Assembly: GCA_038318455.1 (NCBI GenBank)
Contig: JBBQCF010000004.1
Span: forward strand, 1 to 39,797
From: UBA12068 sp038318455
GTDB taxonomy: Bacteria > Patescibacteriota > Minisyncoccia > Moranbacterales > GWC2-37-73
DNA: 39,797 nucleotides
Direction of reading: 5' to 3'
Positions 25,065 to 31,688 of this stretch are shown here, piece by piece. Both the position numbers and the translations under genes were made by a program. Every line of letters begins with the position of its first letter. Position 1 is the stretch's first letter. The notes beneath the pieces were generated by a model, which was given only the letters and a program-made list of their open reading frames with translations, was not told the origin of the DNA and ran no database searches.

Positions 25065-25094
25065 TTGACGCACTATCTCGGGGGGGGGTATAAT
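25065..25094 (+). promoter_or_regulatory. Promoter with a G9 tract in the -35/-10 spacer
   Basis: TTGACG (25065-25070) and TATAAT (25089-25094) are 18 nt apart. The last nine spacer bases (25080-25088) are all G, and no comparable homopolymer occurs elsewhere in the window. Slippage by one G would give the optimal 17-nt spacer. The downstream gene encodes an exported protein. Confidence 0.75.
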
Positions 25095-25146
25095 AGAGAT
25101 GTATTTTAATATTCTTTTTAAAAATAAATAATCTTAAAAAATAAAC

Positions 25147-25887
25147 ATGAAAACAAAATTAAAATCTATCGGCTATGTCTTTGGGATAGTAATTAGCGCC
25201 ACAGCACTTGGAACACTTCTTCAATTTGCCAAAGCTTGGACTGAACCAACAGCTGCACCACCAACTCAAAATATCGGAGCACCAATTAATACTGGAATTA
25301 TTGGACAGGGAAAGGCTGGTAATTTTAGTGCAACAGGAATTGTAGCTTCAACATTGTTGGTTACAGGAGATGCTAATATTTCAGGAGCTGGTAACGGGAT
25401 TATTTTCCCGGATGGAACCAAGCAAATAACTGCTACACAGGCAAATGCCCCCGTTCCTGCAGCTGGTGATAACTTGGGAAATCACACGGCGACACAGGAT
25501 TTAAATATGGGTGGAAAAAGTATTACAAATATCGGAAGTACGGGCATGAATTTTGTTAAAATTGGAAAAGCTGGTGTTTTTTTGGAAAATAATGTGGGTG
25601 CAGATTGCGTAGGAACTGCTATATATGGTAATGTATATGTTAAATCTTATGCTAATTATACTAATGGTTCTATTAAAGCACGAGCTATTGGTAGAGCTTG
25701 TGATTCTGGATGGGTGAATAGTTTAGTGGCTTCTTGTACTAGCCCTGGGTTTGATTCGAGTGATAGCAATGGTAATATAACCTGGAATCCAGAGGATACT
25801 TCTGTAACAACAGTTAGCGTCGATGGAGTTAAGGGATCAGTATCGGGTACTCTTGGTATAAATAATTGTTCAGGAGTATGGAAGTAA
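25147..25887 (+). CDS. Secreted surface protein (WTEPT-type leader, Gly-rich repeats)
   Basis: 246 residues. An N-terminal signal (KSIGYVFGIVISATALGTLLQFAKA) is followed by WTEPTAAPPTQNIGAPINTG, a head seen on many exported proteins of Patescibacteria. The middle is Gly/Asn/Thr-rich, with IIFPDGTKQITA and LGNHTATQDLNMGGKSITNIG, similar to phage-tail-fibre or collar repeat regions. The last ~100 residues hold four Cys and probably form a small disulphide-stabilised domain. Likely exposed on the cell surface or part of a pilus or adhesin. It stands alone behind the G9 promoter and a degenerate palindromic element, with the transposase gene downstream. Confidence 0.8.
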   Translation: MKTKLKSIGYVFGIVISATALGTLLQFAKAWTEPTAAPPTQNIGAPINTGIIGQGKAGNFSATGIVASTLLVTGDANISGAGNGIIFPDGTKQITATQANAPVPAAGDNLGNHTATQDLNMGGKSITNIGSTGMNFVKIGKAGVFLENNVGADCVGTAIYGNVYVKSYANYTNGSIKARAIGRACDSGWVNSLVASCTSPGFDSSDSNGNITWNPEDTSVTTVSVDGVKGSVSGTLGINNCSGVWK

Positions 25888-25950
25888 AATAAATAGCAAT
25901 TGATCTACTTCATGTTGGGCTCCTAATTTCTCCAATTCTGAAGTGTATTA

Positions 25951-25981
25951 TTTCCTCCGAAGGTTGAACCTTCGGAGGAAA
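25951..25981. repeat. Palindromic element copy C, 31-nt perfect palindrome before the transposase gene
   Basis: 15-nt arms around the central G at 25966, with core AAGGTTGAACCTT and outer TCCTCC/GGAGGA. It ends 17 nt before the transposase ATG, so the hairpin may mask its ribosome-binding region. Diverged from the other copies but sharing AGGTTGAACCT. Confidence 0.9.
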
Positions 25982-25998
25982 TTTGTTATGCTGGGGTT

Positions 25999-26685
25999 AT
26001 GAGAAAGACTGAATTTGCCATTGGAGAATATTATCACATCTACAATCGCGGAGTTGATAAGCGCGAAGTATTTTTGGATGATGCGGATTATCATCGTTTT
26101 TTGATATCACTCGTTGAATTTAATTGTCTGGAGCCAATAGGAAGCTTGTATGAGAAATATTTAAGAGAAAAAAGATGCGCGGTGAATGCTGGAGGTTCAA
26201 CCTCCCTTATGGAGGTTGAACCTCCACGGCGCTCCGAGAAACCACTTGTTGAAATTATTGCATATTGTTTAAATCCCAATCATTATCATTTCATACTGAA
26301 GCAACTTGAAGAAGATGGTATAAAAAAGTTCATGCATAGATTGGGCACTTCTTATTCGATGTATTTTAATAAAAAAAATAAAAGATCCGGAGCGCTTTTT
26401 CAAGGAAGATTTAAGTCTGTTTATGTGGATTCAAATGAATATCTTCTATACCTCGCTGCGTACGTGAATCATAATCATTTTATTCATGGTCTTGGCGATA
26501 CAGATTGGAAGTATTCAAGTCTAGGTGAATATAAAAAAATTCAAAGTGGTAATTTGAATATATGCAATCTAGAATCTATTATTAAGCAATTTAATAATAG
26601 CGAAGAATGTTTAGAATTTTTGAAAATAAATGCGCTTTATTTGAAAAATAAAAAAGAATCAGAGAAGTATTTATTAGAAGATTAA
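25999..26685 (+). CDS. REP-associated (RAYT/IS200-like, Y1) tyrosine transposase carrying its own palindrome
   Basis: 228 residues. The Y1 transposase fold is seen in EYYHIYNRGVDKREVFLDDADYHRFL, the HUH motif His95-Tyr-His97 (NPNHYHFIL), LGTSYSMYFNKKNKRSGALFQGRFK with likely catalytic Tyr119, and LAAYVNHNH. RAYTs are single-domain HUH nucleases associated with dispersed REP palindromes, which they are thought to cut and move as single strands. Residues 65-76 (GGSTSLMEVEPP) are encoded by a copy of the palindrome at 26191-26225, placed in a variable loop before the HUH strand and leaving the frame intact. Other copies flank the gene on both sides. Confidence 0.92.
   Translation: MRKTEFAIGEYYHIYNRGVDKREVFLDDADYHRFLISLVEFNCLEPIGSLYEKYLREKRCAVNAGGSTSLMEVEPPRRSEKPLVEIIAYCLNPNHYHFILKQLEEDGIKKFMHRLGTSYSMYFNKKNKRSGALFQGRFKSVYVDSNEYLLYLAAYVNHNHFIHGLGDTDWKYSSLGEYKKIQSGNLNICNLESIIKQFNNSEECLEFLKINALYLKNKKESEKYLLED
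26191..26225. repeat. Palindromic element copy D, inside the transposase gene
   Basis: GGAGGTTCAACCTCC (26191-26205), CTTAT, GGAGGTTGAACCTCC (26211-26225). In frame, encoding GGSTSLMEVEPP. Confidence 0.92.
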
Positions 26686-26708
26686 ACGCCTATAATAATT
26701 TTATTACT

Positions 26709-26723
26709 GGAGGTTGAACCTCC
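26709..26723. repeat. Palindromic half-element copy E, between transposase and methyltransferase genes
   Basis: A single 15-nt unit GGAGGTTGAACCTCC, followed by TCCACGATT twice in tandem. It lies 23 nt after the transposase stop codon. Confidence 0.88.
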
Positions 26724-26741
26724 ACGATTCTCCACGATTTT

Positions 26742-27488
26742 ATGCAAAAAGAAACAGTAGAAAAAATATTATCACAGACGAAGCATGGTTATGATATGAT
26801 TTCGCAAAAGTTTTCGCAAACGCGGAAACATTTTTGGCGTAATCTTGAATTTATCGGTGAATACGTAAATGAGGAGGATAATGTTCTTGATTATGGCTGT
26901 GGAAACGGGAGATTATTGGAACTGATCGGAAATAAAAACATCAAGTATGTTGGCCTGGATATATCTGAACAACTCATCGAAGATGCGACTGAAACTTATG
27001 GTTCAGAAAAGGTTGAATTTAAAAAGATTTCTCCAAGTCAAATCAGTCTAGCATTTCCTGATGCAAATTTCAATAATATATACAGTATCGCAGTTTTTCA
27101 TCATTTCCCATCGCAAAAATATAGGGAAGATATTGCCAAGGAGCTTTTTAGGGTGACAAAGTCTGGTGGATATGTCGTGATAACTGTTTGGAATCTTTGG
27201 CAACCAAGATATCGCAAAAATATTTGGCAAAATTGGAAAAATAAAATACGTGCGCATATTGGAGGTTCAACCTCCATAAGGGAGGTTGAACCTCCAGCAG
27301 CGCAGTTAGATTGGAACGATTGTTACATTTCTTTTACGGACAATGAGGGGAAAAAGTTTGAGCGTTTCCATCACGCTTTCACAAAAAGAGAATTGAAAAA
27401 ACTTTTCACCAAAGCTGGATTTGAAATTGAAAAATGCGAAATTGTGGATGGTAGAAATATTTTATTGATTGGAAAAAAGCTAAATTAG
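26742..27488 (+). CDS. Trm9/ALKBH8-like SAM methyltransferase with palindrome insertion
   Basis: 248 residues, class I SAM methyltransferase. Motif I is VLDYGCGNGRLLEL. The N-terminal YDMISQKFSQTRKHFW and the later YSIAVFHHFPSQKYREDI...GGYVVITVWNLWQ parallel the eukaryotic wobble-uridine methyltransferase Trm9 (YNEIAxxFSQTR, SIAVVHH). Trm9 converts cm5U34 to mcm5U34 in tRNA. A cm5U-forming Elp3 gene lies 1.8 kb away, so a two-step modification is plausible but not proven. Residues 174-185 (GGSTSIREVEPP) come from palindromic element copy F, in a region of low conservation before the C-terminal FHHAFTKRELKKLFTKAGFEI. Confidence 0.82.
   Translation: MQKETVEKILSQTKHGYDMISQKFSQTRKHFWRNLEFIGEYVNEEDNVLDYGCGNGRLLELIGNKNIKYVGLDISEQLIEDATETYGSEKVEFKKISPSQISLAFPDANFNNIYSIAVFHHFPSQKYREDIAKELFRVTKSGGYVVITVWNLWQPRYRKNIWQNWKNKIRAHIGGSTSIREVEPPAAQLDWNDCYISFTDNEGKKFERFHHAFTKRELKKLFTKAGFEIEKCEIVDGRNILLIGKKLN
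27261..27295. repeat. Palindromic element copy F, inside the methyltransferase gene
   Basis: GGAGGTTCAACCTCC (27261-27275), ATAAG, GGAGGTTGAACCTCC (27281-27295). In the same reading frame as copies A and D, encoding GGSTSIREVEPP. Confidence 0.92.
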
Positions 27489-27532
27489 CGGTACAATTGA
27501 GTTGTGTAAATTAAATATAAATAAAAATTTTC

Positions 27533-28021
27533 ATGAATACTCTTATAATCTTTGGAGCTAAATATCTTGTGTACCTGTTGATTTTAATTGCCATATTTTA
27601 TATCTTCAATCAGGATAGAAAAAAACAGCGCGAGATAGTAATACTTGCTTTGATAGTGTTGCCACTTTCGTATGTGATTGCCAAATTGGCATCACTTTTG
27701 TATTATGATCCGCGTCCATTTGTGACTGGTCCACCAGCTGGCGGATTTGTGCCGCTTGTTGCACATGTCGCTGATAATGGTTTTCCTTCGGATCACACGC
27801 TTTTGGCTAGTGCTGTGGCAGTAGTAATTTTTTCGTTTAATAAGAAAATAGGGATTGCTTTGTTTGTCTTGGCATTGATAGTTGGAATTTCTCGGGTATT
27901 GGCTGGAGTTCATCATACTATTGATATATTAGGAAGCATGGCTATAGCGGTAGTTGTTTTTTATGCAGTAAATCTCTTGATAATACCCAAGATTAAAAAT
28001 TCAAAACACTTTCGTTTCTAG
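27533..28021 (+). CDS. PAP2-family phosphatase, undecaprenyl-diphosphatase-like
   Basis: 162 residues, five predicted helices. Motifs: KLASLLYYDPRP (C1), FPSDHTLLAS (C2), SRVLAGVHHTIDILG (C3). The spacing and PSDH variant resemble BcrC-type undecaprenyl-pyrophosphate phosphatases, which recycle the lipid carrier of peptidoglycan synthesis. It is the last + gene before the regulator/thioredoxin block. Specificity is inferred from overall similarity only. Confidence 0.87.
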   Translation: MNTLIIFGAKYLVYLLILIAIFYIFNQDRKKQREIVILALIVLPLSYVIAKLASLLYYDPRPFVTGPPAGGFVPLVAHVADNGFPSDHTLLASAVAVVIFSFNKKIGIALFVLALIVGISRVLAGVHHTIDILGSMAIAVVVFYAVNLLIIPKIKNSKHFRF

Positions 28022-28027
28022 AAATAG

Positions 28028-28073
28028 TTGACAAATATTATTAACATGTTAATATACCCCCAGTGGGTATATT
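28028..28073 (+). promoter_or_regulatory. Promoter with overlapping CsoR/CstR-type operator
   Basis: TTGACA (28028-28033) and an extended -10 TGT-TAATAT (28050-28055), 16-nt spacer. Overlapping the -10 is the inverted repeat AATATACCC-CCAGT-GGGTATATT (28051-28073), matching the G/C-tract operators bound by CsoR-family repressors. The regulator gene starts about 90 nt downstream, so autoregulation is expected. Confidence 0.8.
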
Positions 28074-28161
28074 GTATTATTAATTTTTAATTCACAATTT
28101 TCAATTTCCAATAATAACCTGCTAGGCAGGATTTGAAATTGTCTATGCTTGTGGGATTAAG

Positions 28162-28434
28162 ATGGCAAAAAAAATAATTGAGAAAAAAAGTGAACAAGAG
28201 GAGCGGACAAAAATATTAAACAGGATTTCAAGAGTCGAAGGTCAACTCAAGGGAATCAGACGGATGGTTGAGGAGCAAAAAGAGTGCATTGATATTATCA
28301 CTCAAATCAGCGCCATTCGTGAGGCAGTTTCCATGATTGGCATTGAAATGCTTAAAAATGATTTTGTTTGCAAGTGGGAGGGAAAAAAGAAAATAGATGA
28401 GGTCTATCTAAAAACATTGTTGAAGATGAAGTAA
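28162..28434 (+). CDS. CsoR/RcnR-family regulator, cysteine pattern closest to CstR
   Basis: 90 residues, DUF156 all-helical repressor: NRISRVEGQLKGIRRMVEEQKECIDIITQISAIREAV. Copper-sensing CsoR uses Cys-His-Cys. Here Cys42 and Cys70 are present, but the residue four before the second Cys is Asn66, not His. That arrangement resembles the persulphide-sensing CstR branch; the helix between the Cys residues is one residue shorter than usual. The operator at 28051-28073 overlaps its promoter. Thioredoxin and thioredoxin reductase genes follow, which fits a thiol or sulphur-stress role better than copper, since no copper ATPase is present. Confidence 0.85.
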   Translation: MAKKIIEKKSEQEERTKILNRISRVEGQLKGIRRMVEEQKECIDIITQISAIREAVSMIGIEMLKNDFVCKWEGKKKIDEVYLKTLLKMK

Positions 28435-28450
28435 TCTATATGAAATGTGT

Positions 28451-28621
28451 TTATTTTTGCAATGCAATATTTTGTAAAAAATAACTCAAAATTTTATTTT
28501 ATAACTAAAAAATACTCACACTCGGCACAGCATTGATATCGTTTTTTAAAATAATCCGCAATTTTTGGATAAAATCAAAACTTCTCGGAAATTTTTTAAA
28601 AATATTGCATTACAAAAATAA
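28451..28621. mobile_element. MITE-like element with ~30-bp terminal inverted repeats
   Basis: The left end (28451-28480) and right end (28592-28621) are inverted repeats of ~30 nt with one indel and one or two mismatches. They enclose ~110 AT-rich non-coding bases. No target-site duplication is obvious. It fills the gap between the regulator and thioredoxin genes. A large RNA hairpin is an alternative reading. Confidence 0.5.
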
Positions 28622-28646
28622 GTTTAAATAATTAACAATAAAACGT

Positions 28647-28976
28647 ATGACAAAAGTTATTGATCTGACAGAAAAAACATTTAAAGCTGAAGTTATAGAG
28701 TCAACGCAAATCGTGTTGGTTGATTTTTGGGCACCTTGGTGTGGACCATGCAAAATGATGACTCCAGTGCTTGAGGCATTGTCTGAAGAATTTGAAGGTA
28801 AAGTAAAAATTGCGAAATTAGATGTGGAAGTTGCTGCGCATCAAGACTTGGCACAGCAATATCAAATCCAAAGTATTCCTAATATGAAAATTTTCAAGGA
28901 TGGAAAAATTATCAAGGAAGTTATTGGTTTCAAATCAAAAGAAGAATTGAAAAAAGAGCTAGAAAGTTTATTCTAA
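28647..28976 (+). CDS. trxA: Thioredoxin
   Basis: 109 residues, normal thioredoxin length. Active site Trp31-Cys-Gly-Pro-Cys35 (WAPWCGPCKMMTPVLEALS), cis-Pro in QSIPNMKIFKDG, C-terminal KEELKKELESLF helix. It reduces protein disulphides in the cytosol using electrons from the reductase encoded 90 nt downstream. Confidence 0.96.
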   Translation: MTKVIDLTEKTFKAEVIESTQIVLVDFWAPWCGPCKMMTPVLEALSEEFEGKVKIAKLDVEVAAHQDLAQQYQIQSIPNMKIFKDGKIIKEVIGFKSKEELKKELESLF

Positions 28977-29063
28977 AAAAATAAGATAAGATAAAAAAGT
29001 TTCAAGCTTATTGAGTTGCGCAGTTATGAGTTAATTTATAAATAAATTAATTACTGCATTTTC

Positions 29064-29099
29064 TTGATGAACTTGATGAACTTGATGAACTTTATGAAC
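29064..29099. repeat. 9-nt tandem repeat, 4 units, carrying repeated start codons
   Basis: TTGATGAAC three times, then TTTATGAAC. Each unit contains an in-frame ATG, so the 5' end of the thioredoxin reductase gene has four consecutive candidate starts. Copy-number change would not shift the frame. Confidence 0.85.
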
Positions 29100-30014
29100 T
29101 TGACTTACGACCTTGCAATTGTTGGTGCTGGCCCCGCTGGCCTTTCTGCTTCTATTTATGCTTCTCGCTATGGAATTAAAAATGTGGTGATTGGTGGAAT
29201 AGCTGGCGGGCTTACTACTCAAACTCATGAAATTGGAAATTGGTTGGGTACGGAAAAGATTAAGGGTTGGGAGTTTGCCAATAATTCAGCCGAGCACGTC
29301 AAATCTTACGGCACTCAAATTTTGCCACTACTTGTTGATGAAATAAAAAAGGAAGGTGAAAAATTCTCCTTGCTTGTTAGCGATGGTAGTAAAATACAGG
29401 CTAAAGCTGTTTTGCTGGCGATGGGAACAAAGCATAGGCATTTGGGGGTGACTGGTGAAAAAGAATTTGCCGGCAAAGGAGTTTCATATTGCGCAATTTG
29501 CGACGGATTTTTTTATAAAGGAAAAACTGTGGCAGTTGTGGGCGGAAATGACAGTGCTGCTGGAGCCGCTGTGTTCTTGGGAGACATTGCCGCGAAAGTA
29601 TATATGATTTATCGGGGAGAAAAATTGCGCTCCGAGGCTTTTTGGGGTGAAGCAATTGATAAAAATCCAAAAATAGAAAAAGTATTCATAACCAATATTA
29701 AAGAAATTAAAGGTGATCAAAAGGTTCAAGAAATTGTCTTGGATAATCCATACAGGGGAAGCGAAATTTTAAAAGTTGATGGTATTTTTGCTGAAATTGG
29801 CTCCGATCCTATGACTGAATTAATAAGCAATCTCGGCATTGATTTGGATGAGGAGGGATATATTAAAGTTGATCCATCTGGCAGAACAAATGAAAAAGGA
29901 ATTTGGGCAGCAGGCGACATCACTACTGGCTCTGATAAGTTTAAGCAAATTATCACTGCTGCTTCAGAAGGATCTATTGCTGCGCATAGTATTCAAAAAT
30001 TCTTGAAAAAATAA
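29067..30014 (+). CDS. trxB: Thioredoxin reductase (NADPH/FAD)
   Basis: About 306-315 residues depending on which ATG of the 9-nt repeat is used (29067, 29076, 29085 or 29094). The last gives an N-terminus MNLTYDLAIVGAGPAG, closest to the family. FAD loop GAGPAGLSASIYASRYG, active-site Cys pair in SYCAICDGFFYKG (usually CATC), NADPH loop VVGGNDSAAGAAVFLG, and the C-terminal FAD motif GIWAAGDITTGS. In place of the usual HRR(D/A)xxR NADP-binding segment it has YRGEKLRSEAF, so cofactor preference may differ. It works with the adjacent thioredoxin. Confidence 0.94.
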   Translation: MNLMNLMNFMNLTYDLAIVGAGPAGLSASIYASRYGIKNVVIGGIAGGLTTQTHEIGNWLGTEKIKGWEFANNSAEHVKSYGTQILPLLVDEIKKEGEKFSLLVSDGSKIQAKAVLLAMGTKHRHLGVTGEKEFAGKGVSYCAICDGFFYKGKTVAVVGGNDSAAGAAVFLGDIAAKVYMIYRGEKLRSEAFWGEAIDKNPKIEKVFITNIKEIKGDQKVQEIVLDNPYRGSEILKVDGIFAEIGSDPMTELISNLGIDLDEEGYIKVDPSGRTNEKGIWAAGDITTGSDKFKQIITAASEGSIAAHSIQKFLKK

Positions 30015-30077
30015 GTGCCAAATGCTATTTGGAGTAAATCCGGTCATTTCCTTGGATTTGCTTTGTGATAAAAAATA

Positions 30078-30107
30078 AAAAAACTTTGCTAATAGCGAAG
30101 TTTTTTA
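30078..30107 (+). terminator. Terminator after trxB
   Basis: AACTTTGCT pairs with AGCGAAGTT (one G-U) and is followed by T6. Confidence 0.88.
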
Positions 30108-30187
30108 TTGTTGGCCGCTATTATTGCAGAGAATGGTTATTTTTGTTAAGATAAAAGAGGTTCTAATGTAAATAATAAGGAAATGTT

Positions 30188-31177
30188 ATGAGTTCAAAGA
30201 AACGAATTTTTTCAGGAGTACAACCAAGCGGAAATCTACATATTGGAAATTATCTTGGAGCAATTGCTAATTGGGTGAAATTGCAAGACGAATACGAATC
30301 TATTTTTTGCGTGGTGGATATGCATGCTATCACAGTGCCGCAAGATCCAGAAGCTCTTAGAAAAAAAACCATTGAAATTGCTAAAATATATCTAGCAGCA
30401 GGAATTGATCCAAAAAAATCTTCAATTTTTGTGCAGTCACAGGTGAGTGAACATGCGGAGTTGATGTGGATTTTAAACACCATCACGAAAATGCCCGAGC
30501 TGGACAAAATGACTCAATTTAAAGACAAAGCTGTTAATGGTGGAATTGAAAGCGCTAGTGTTGGACTTTATGATTACCCTGTTTTAATGGCTGCTGATAT
30601 CTTGCTATATGACACACAGGTTGTGCCAGTAGGAGAAGATCAAAAACAACATGTGGAATTGGCTCGGGATTTGGCTAAAAGATTTAATCATAAATTTGGA
30701 CAAACTTTTATAATTCCTGAAGTTTTTATTAGAGAAGAAGGGATGCGCGTGATGGGACTTGATAATCCAGTCAAGAAAATGAGCAAATCTGCCGAATCAA
30801 TTTATAATCGCATTGAACTTTTGGATGAACCAGAAATGATTAGAAAGAAAATTAAAAAAGCCGTAACAGATTCTGGTAGTGAAATTGTGTATAGCGACGA
30901 AAAGCCAGCACTTAGGAATCTGATTAATATCTACGCATCCTTTTCAGGAAAAACTTCACAGGAGATTGAGAAGCTATATGTCGGTAAGGGTTATGGTGAT
31001 TTTAAAGCTGAATTGGCTGAAGTTATCATTGCATTTCTAACGCCATTTCAGGAAAAATTCAATTCATTGAGCGATGAAGATGTTCTTAATATTTTGCGCG
31101 ATGGTGGCAAGAAGGTGCAAGAAATTGCCAAGATAAAAATTCAAGAAGTAAAAACAAAAGTCGGTTTTATTTTGTGA
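30188..31177 (+). CDS. trpS: Tryptophanyl-tRNA synthetase
   Basis: 329 residues. Class I signature HIGN at 18-21 in GVQPSGNLHIGNYLGA and KMSKS at 197-201; VDMHAITVPQ and YPVLMAADILLYDTQVVPVGEDQKQHVELARDLA are typical TrpRS blocks. Charges tRNA-Trp. AAGGA lies ~8 nt before the ATG, one of few Shine-Dalgarno-like sites in the window. A terminator separates it from trxB, and a receiver protein gene follows. Confidence 0.97.
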   Translation: MSSKKRIFSGVQPSGNLHIGNYLGAIANWVKLQDEYESIFCVVDMHAITVPQDPEALRKKTIEIAKIYLAAGIDPKKSSIFVQSQVSEHAELMWILNTITKMPELDKMTQFKDKAVNGGIESASVGLYDYPVLMAADILLYDTQVVPVGEDQKQHVELARDLAKRFNHKFGQTFIIPEVFIREEGMRVMGLDNPVKKMSKSAESIYNRIELLDEPEMIRKKIKKAVTDSGSEIVYSDEKPALRNLINIYASFSGKTSQEIEKLYVGKGYGDFKAELAEVIIAFLTPFQEKFNSLSDEDVLNILRDGGKKVQEIAKIKIQEVKTKVGFIL

Positions 31178-31228
31178 TAATGATTTAAAGTGTTATTATT
31201 TAAGAAAGTTTTAGATATCAATAAAAAA

Positions 31229-31621
31229 ATGGAAAATACAAAAAAAATAATCCTAGCTGTCGATGATGATGCTGATCTGTTGGAACTAAATGTGATGGCG
31301 CTTACGGTTAAGGGATTTGAGGTTTTGCAAGCAAAAAATGGAAAAGAGGCCATGGAATGGTTGAATAGAAAAAGCGACCAAATAAGTGTGGTCTTGCTTG
31401 ATATTGTGATGCCAGAAATGGATGGTTTTGAGGTTTTGGAGCAAATGCAGAAAATTGAAAAATATCGAAAAATTCCAGTGATAGTTTGTTCAAATTTAGA
31501 AAGTGATGCTGACAGGCAAGCCGTGTTTGCGCTTGGTGCAAAGGATTTTTTTGAAAAAGTTAAGCTTAATCCTAGTGCTGTGGCTGAAAAAGTTAAGAGC
31601 TTGCTTGAAAAAAATGCTTAA
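31229..31621 (+). CDS. Single-domain response regulator (CheY-like receiver)
   Basis: 130 residues from ATG 31229; an ATG-less or GTG-like start 39 nt upstream would add residues outside the fold. Acidic pair DDD in ILAVDDDADLLEL, phospho-acceptor Asp in VVLLDIVMPEMDGFEVL, Ser in VIVCSNLES (the T/S switch), and Lys in GAKDFFEKVKL. No output domain. No histidine kinase is encoded nearby, so its signalling partner is elsewhere. Confidence 0.9.
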   Translation: MENTKKIILAVDDDADLLELNVMALTVKGFEVLQAKNGKEAMEWLNRKSDQISVVLLDIVMPEMDGFEVLEQMQKIEKYRKIPVIVCSNLESDADRQAVFALGAKDFFEKVKLNPSAVAEKVKSLLEKNA

Positions 31622-31688
31622 ATTGAATTATTCTACTTAGCATTTAGGATAATTTTTTGTTATAAATATTTTTTATTATATTTTTAAA

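Noticed and set aside
23581..27295. CRISPR array
   Set aside because: The repeats are palindromes at irregular distances of hundreds of bases, partly inside genes, with no uniform spacers and no cas genes.
29033..29052. AT-only palindrome TTAATTTAT-AA-ATAAATTAA before trxB
   Set aside because: Self-complementary AT strings of this length are common in this composition; no T run or conserved partner supports a terminator or operator.
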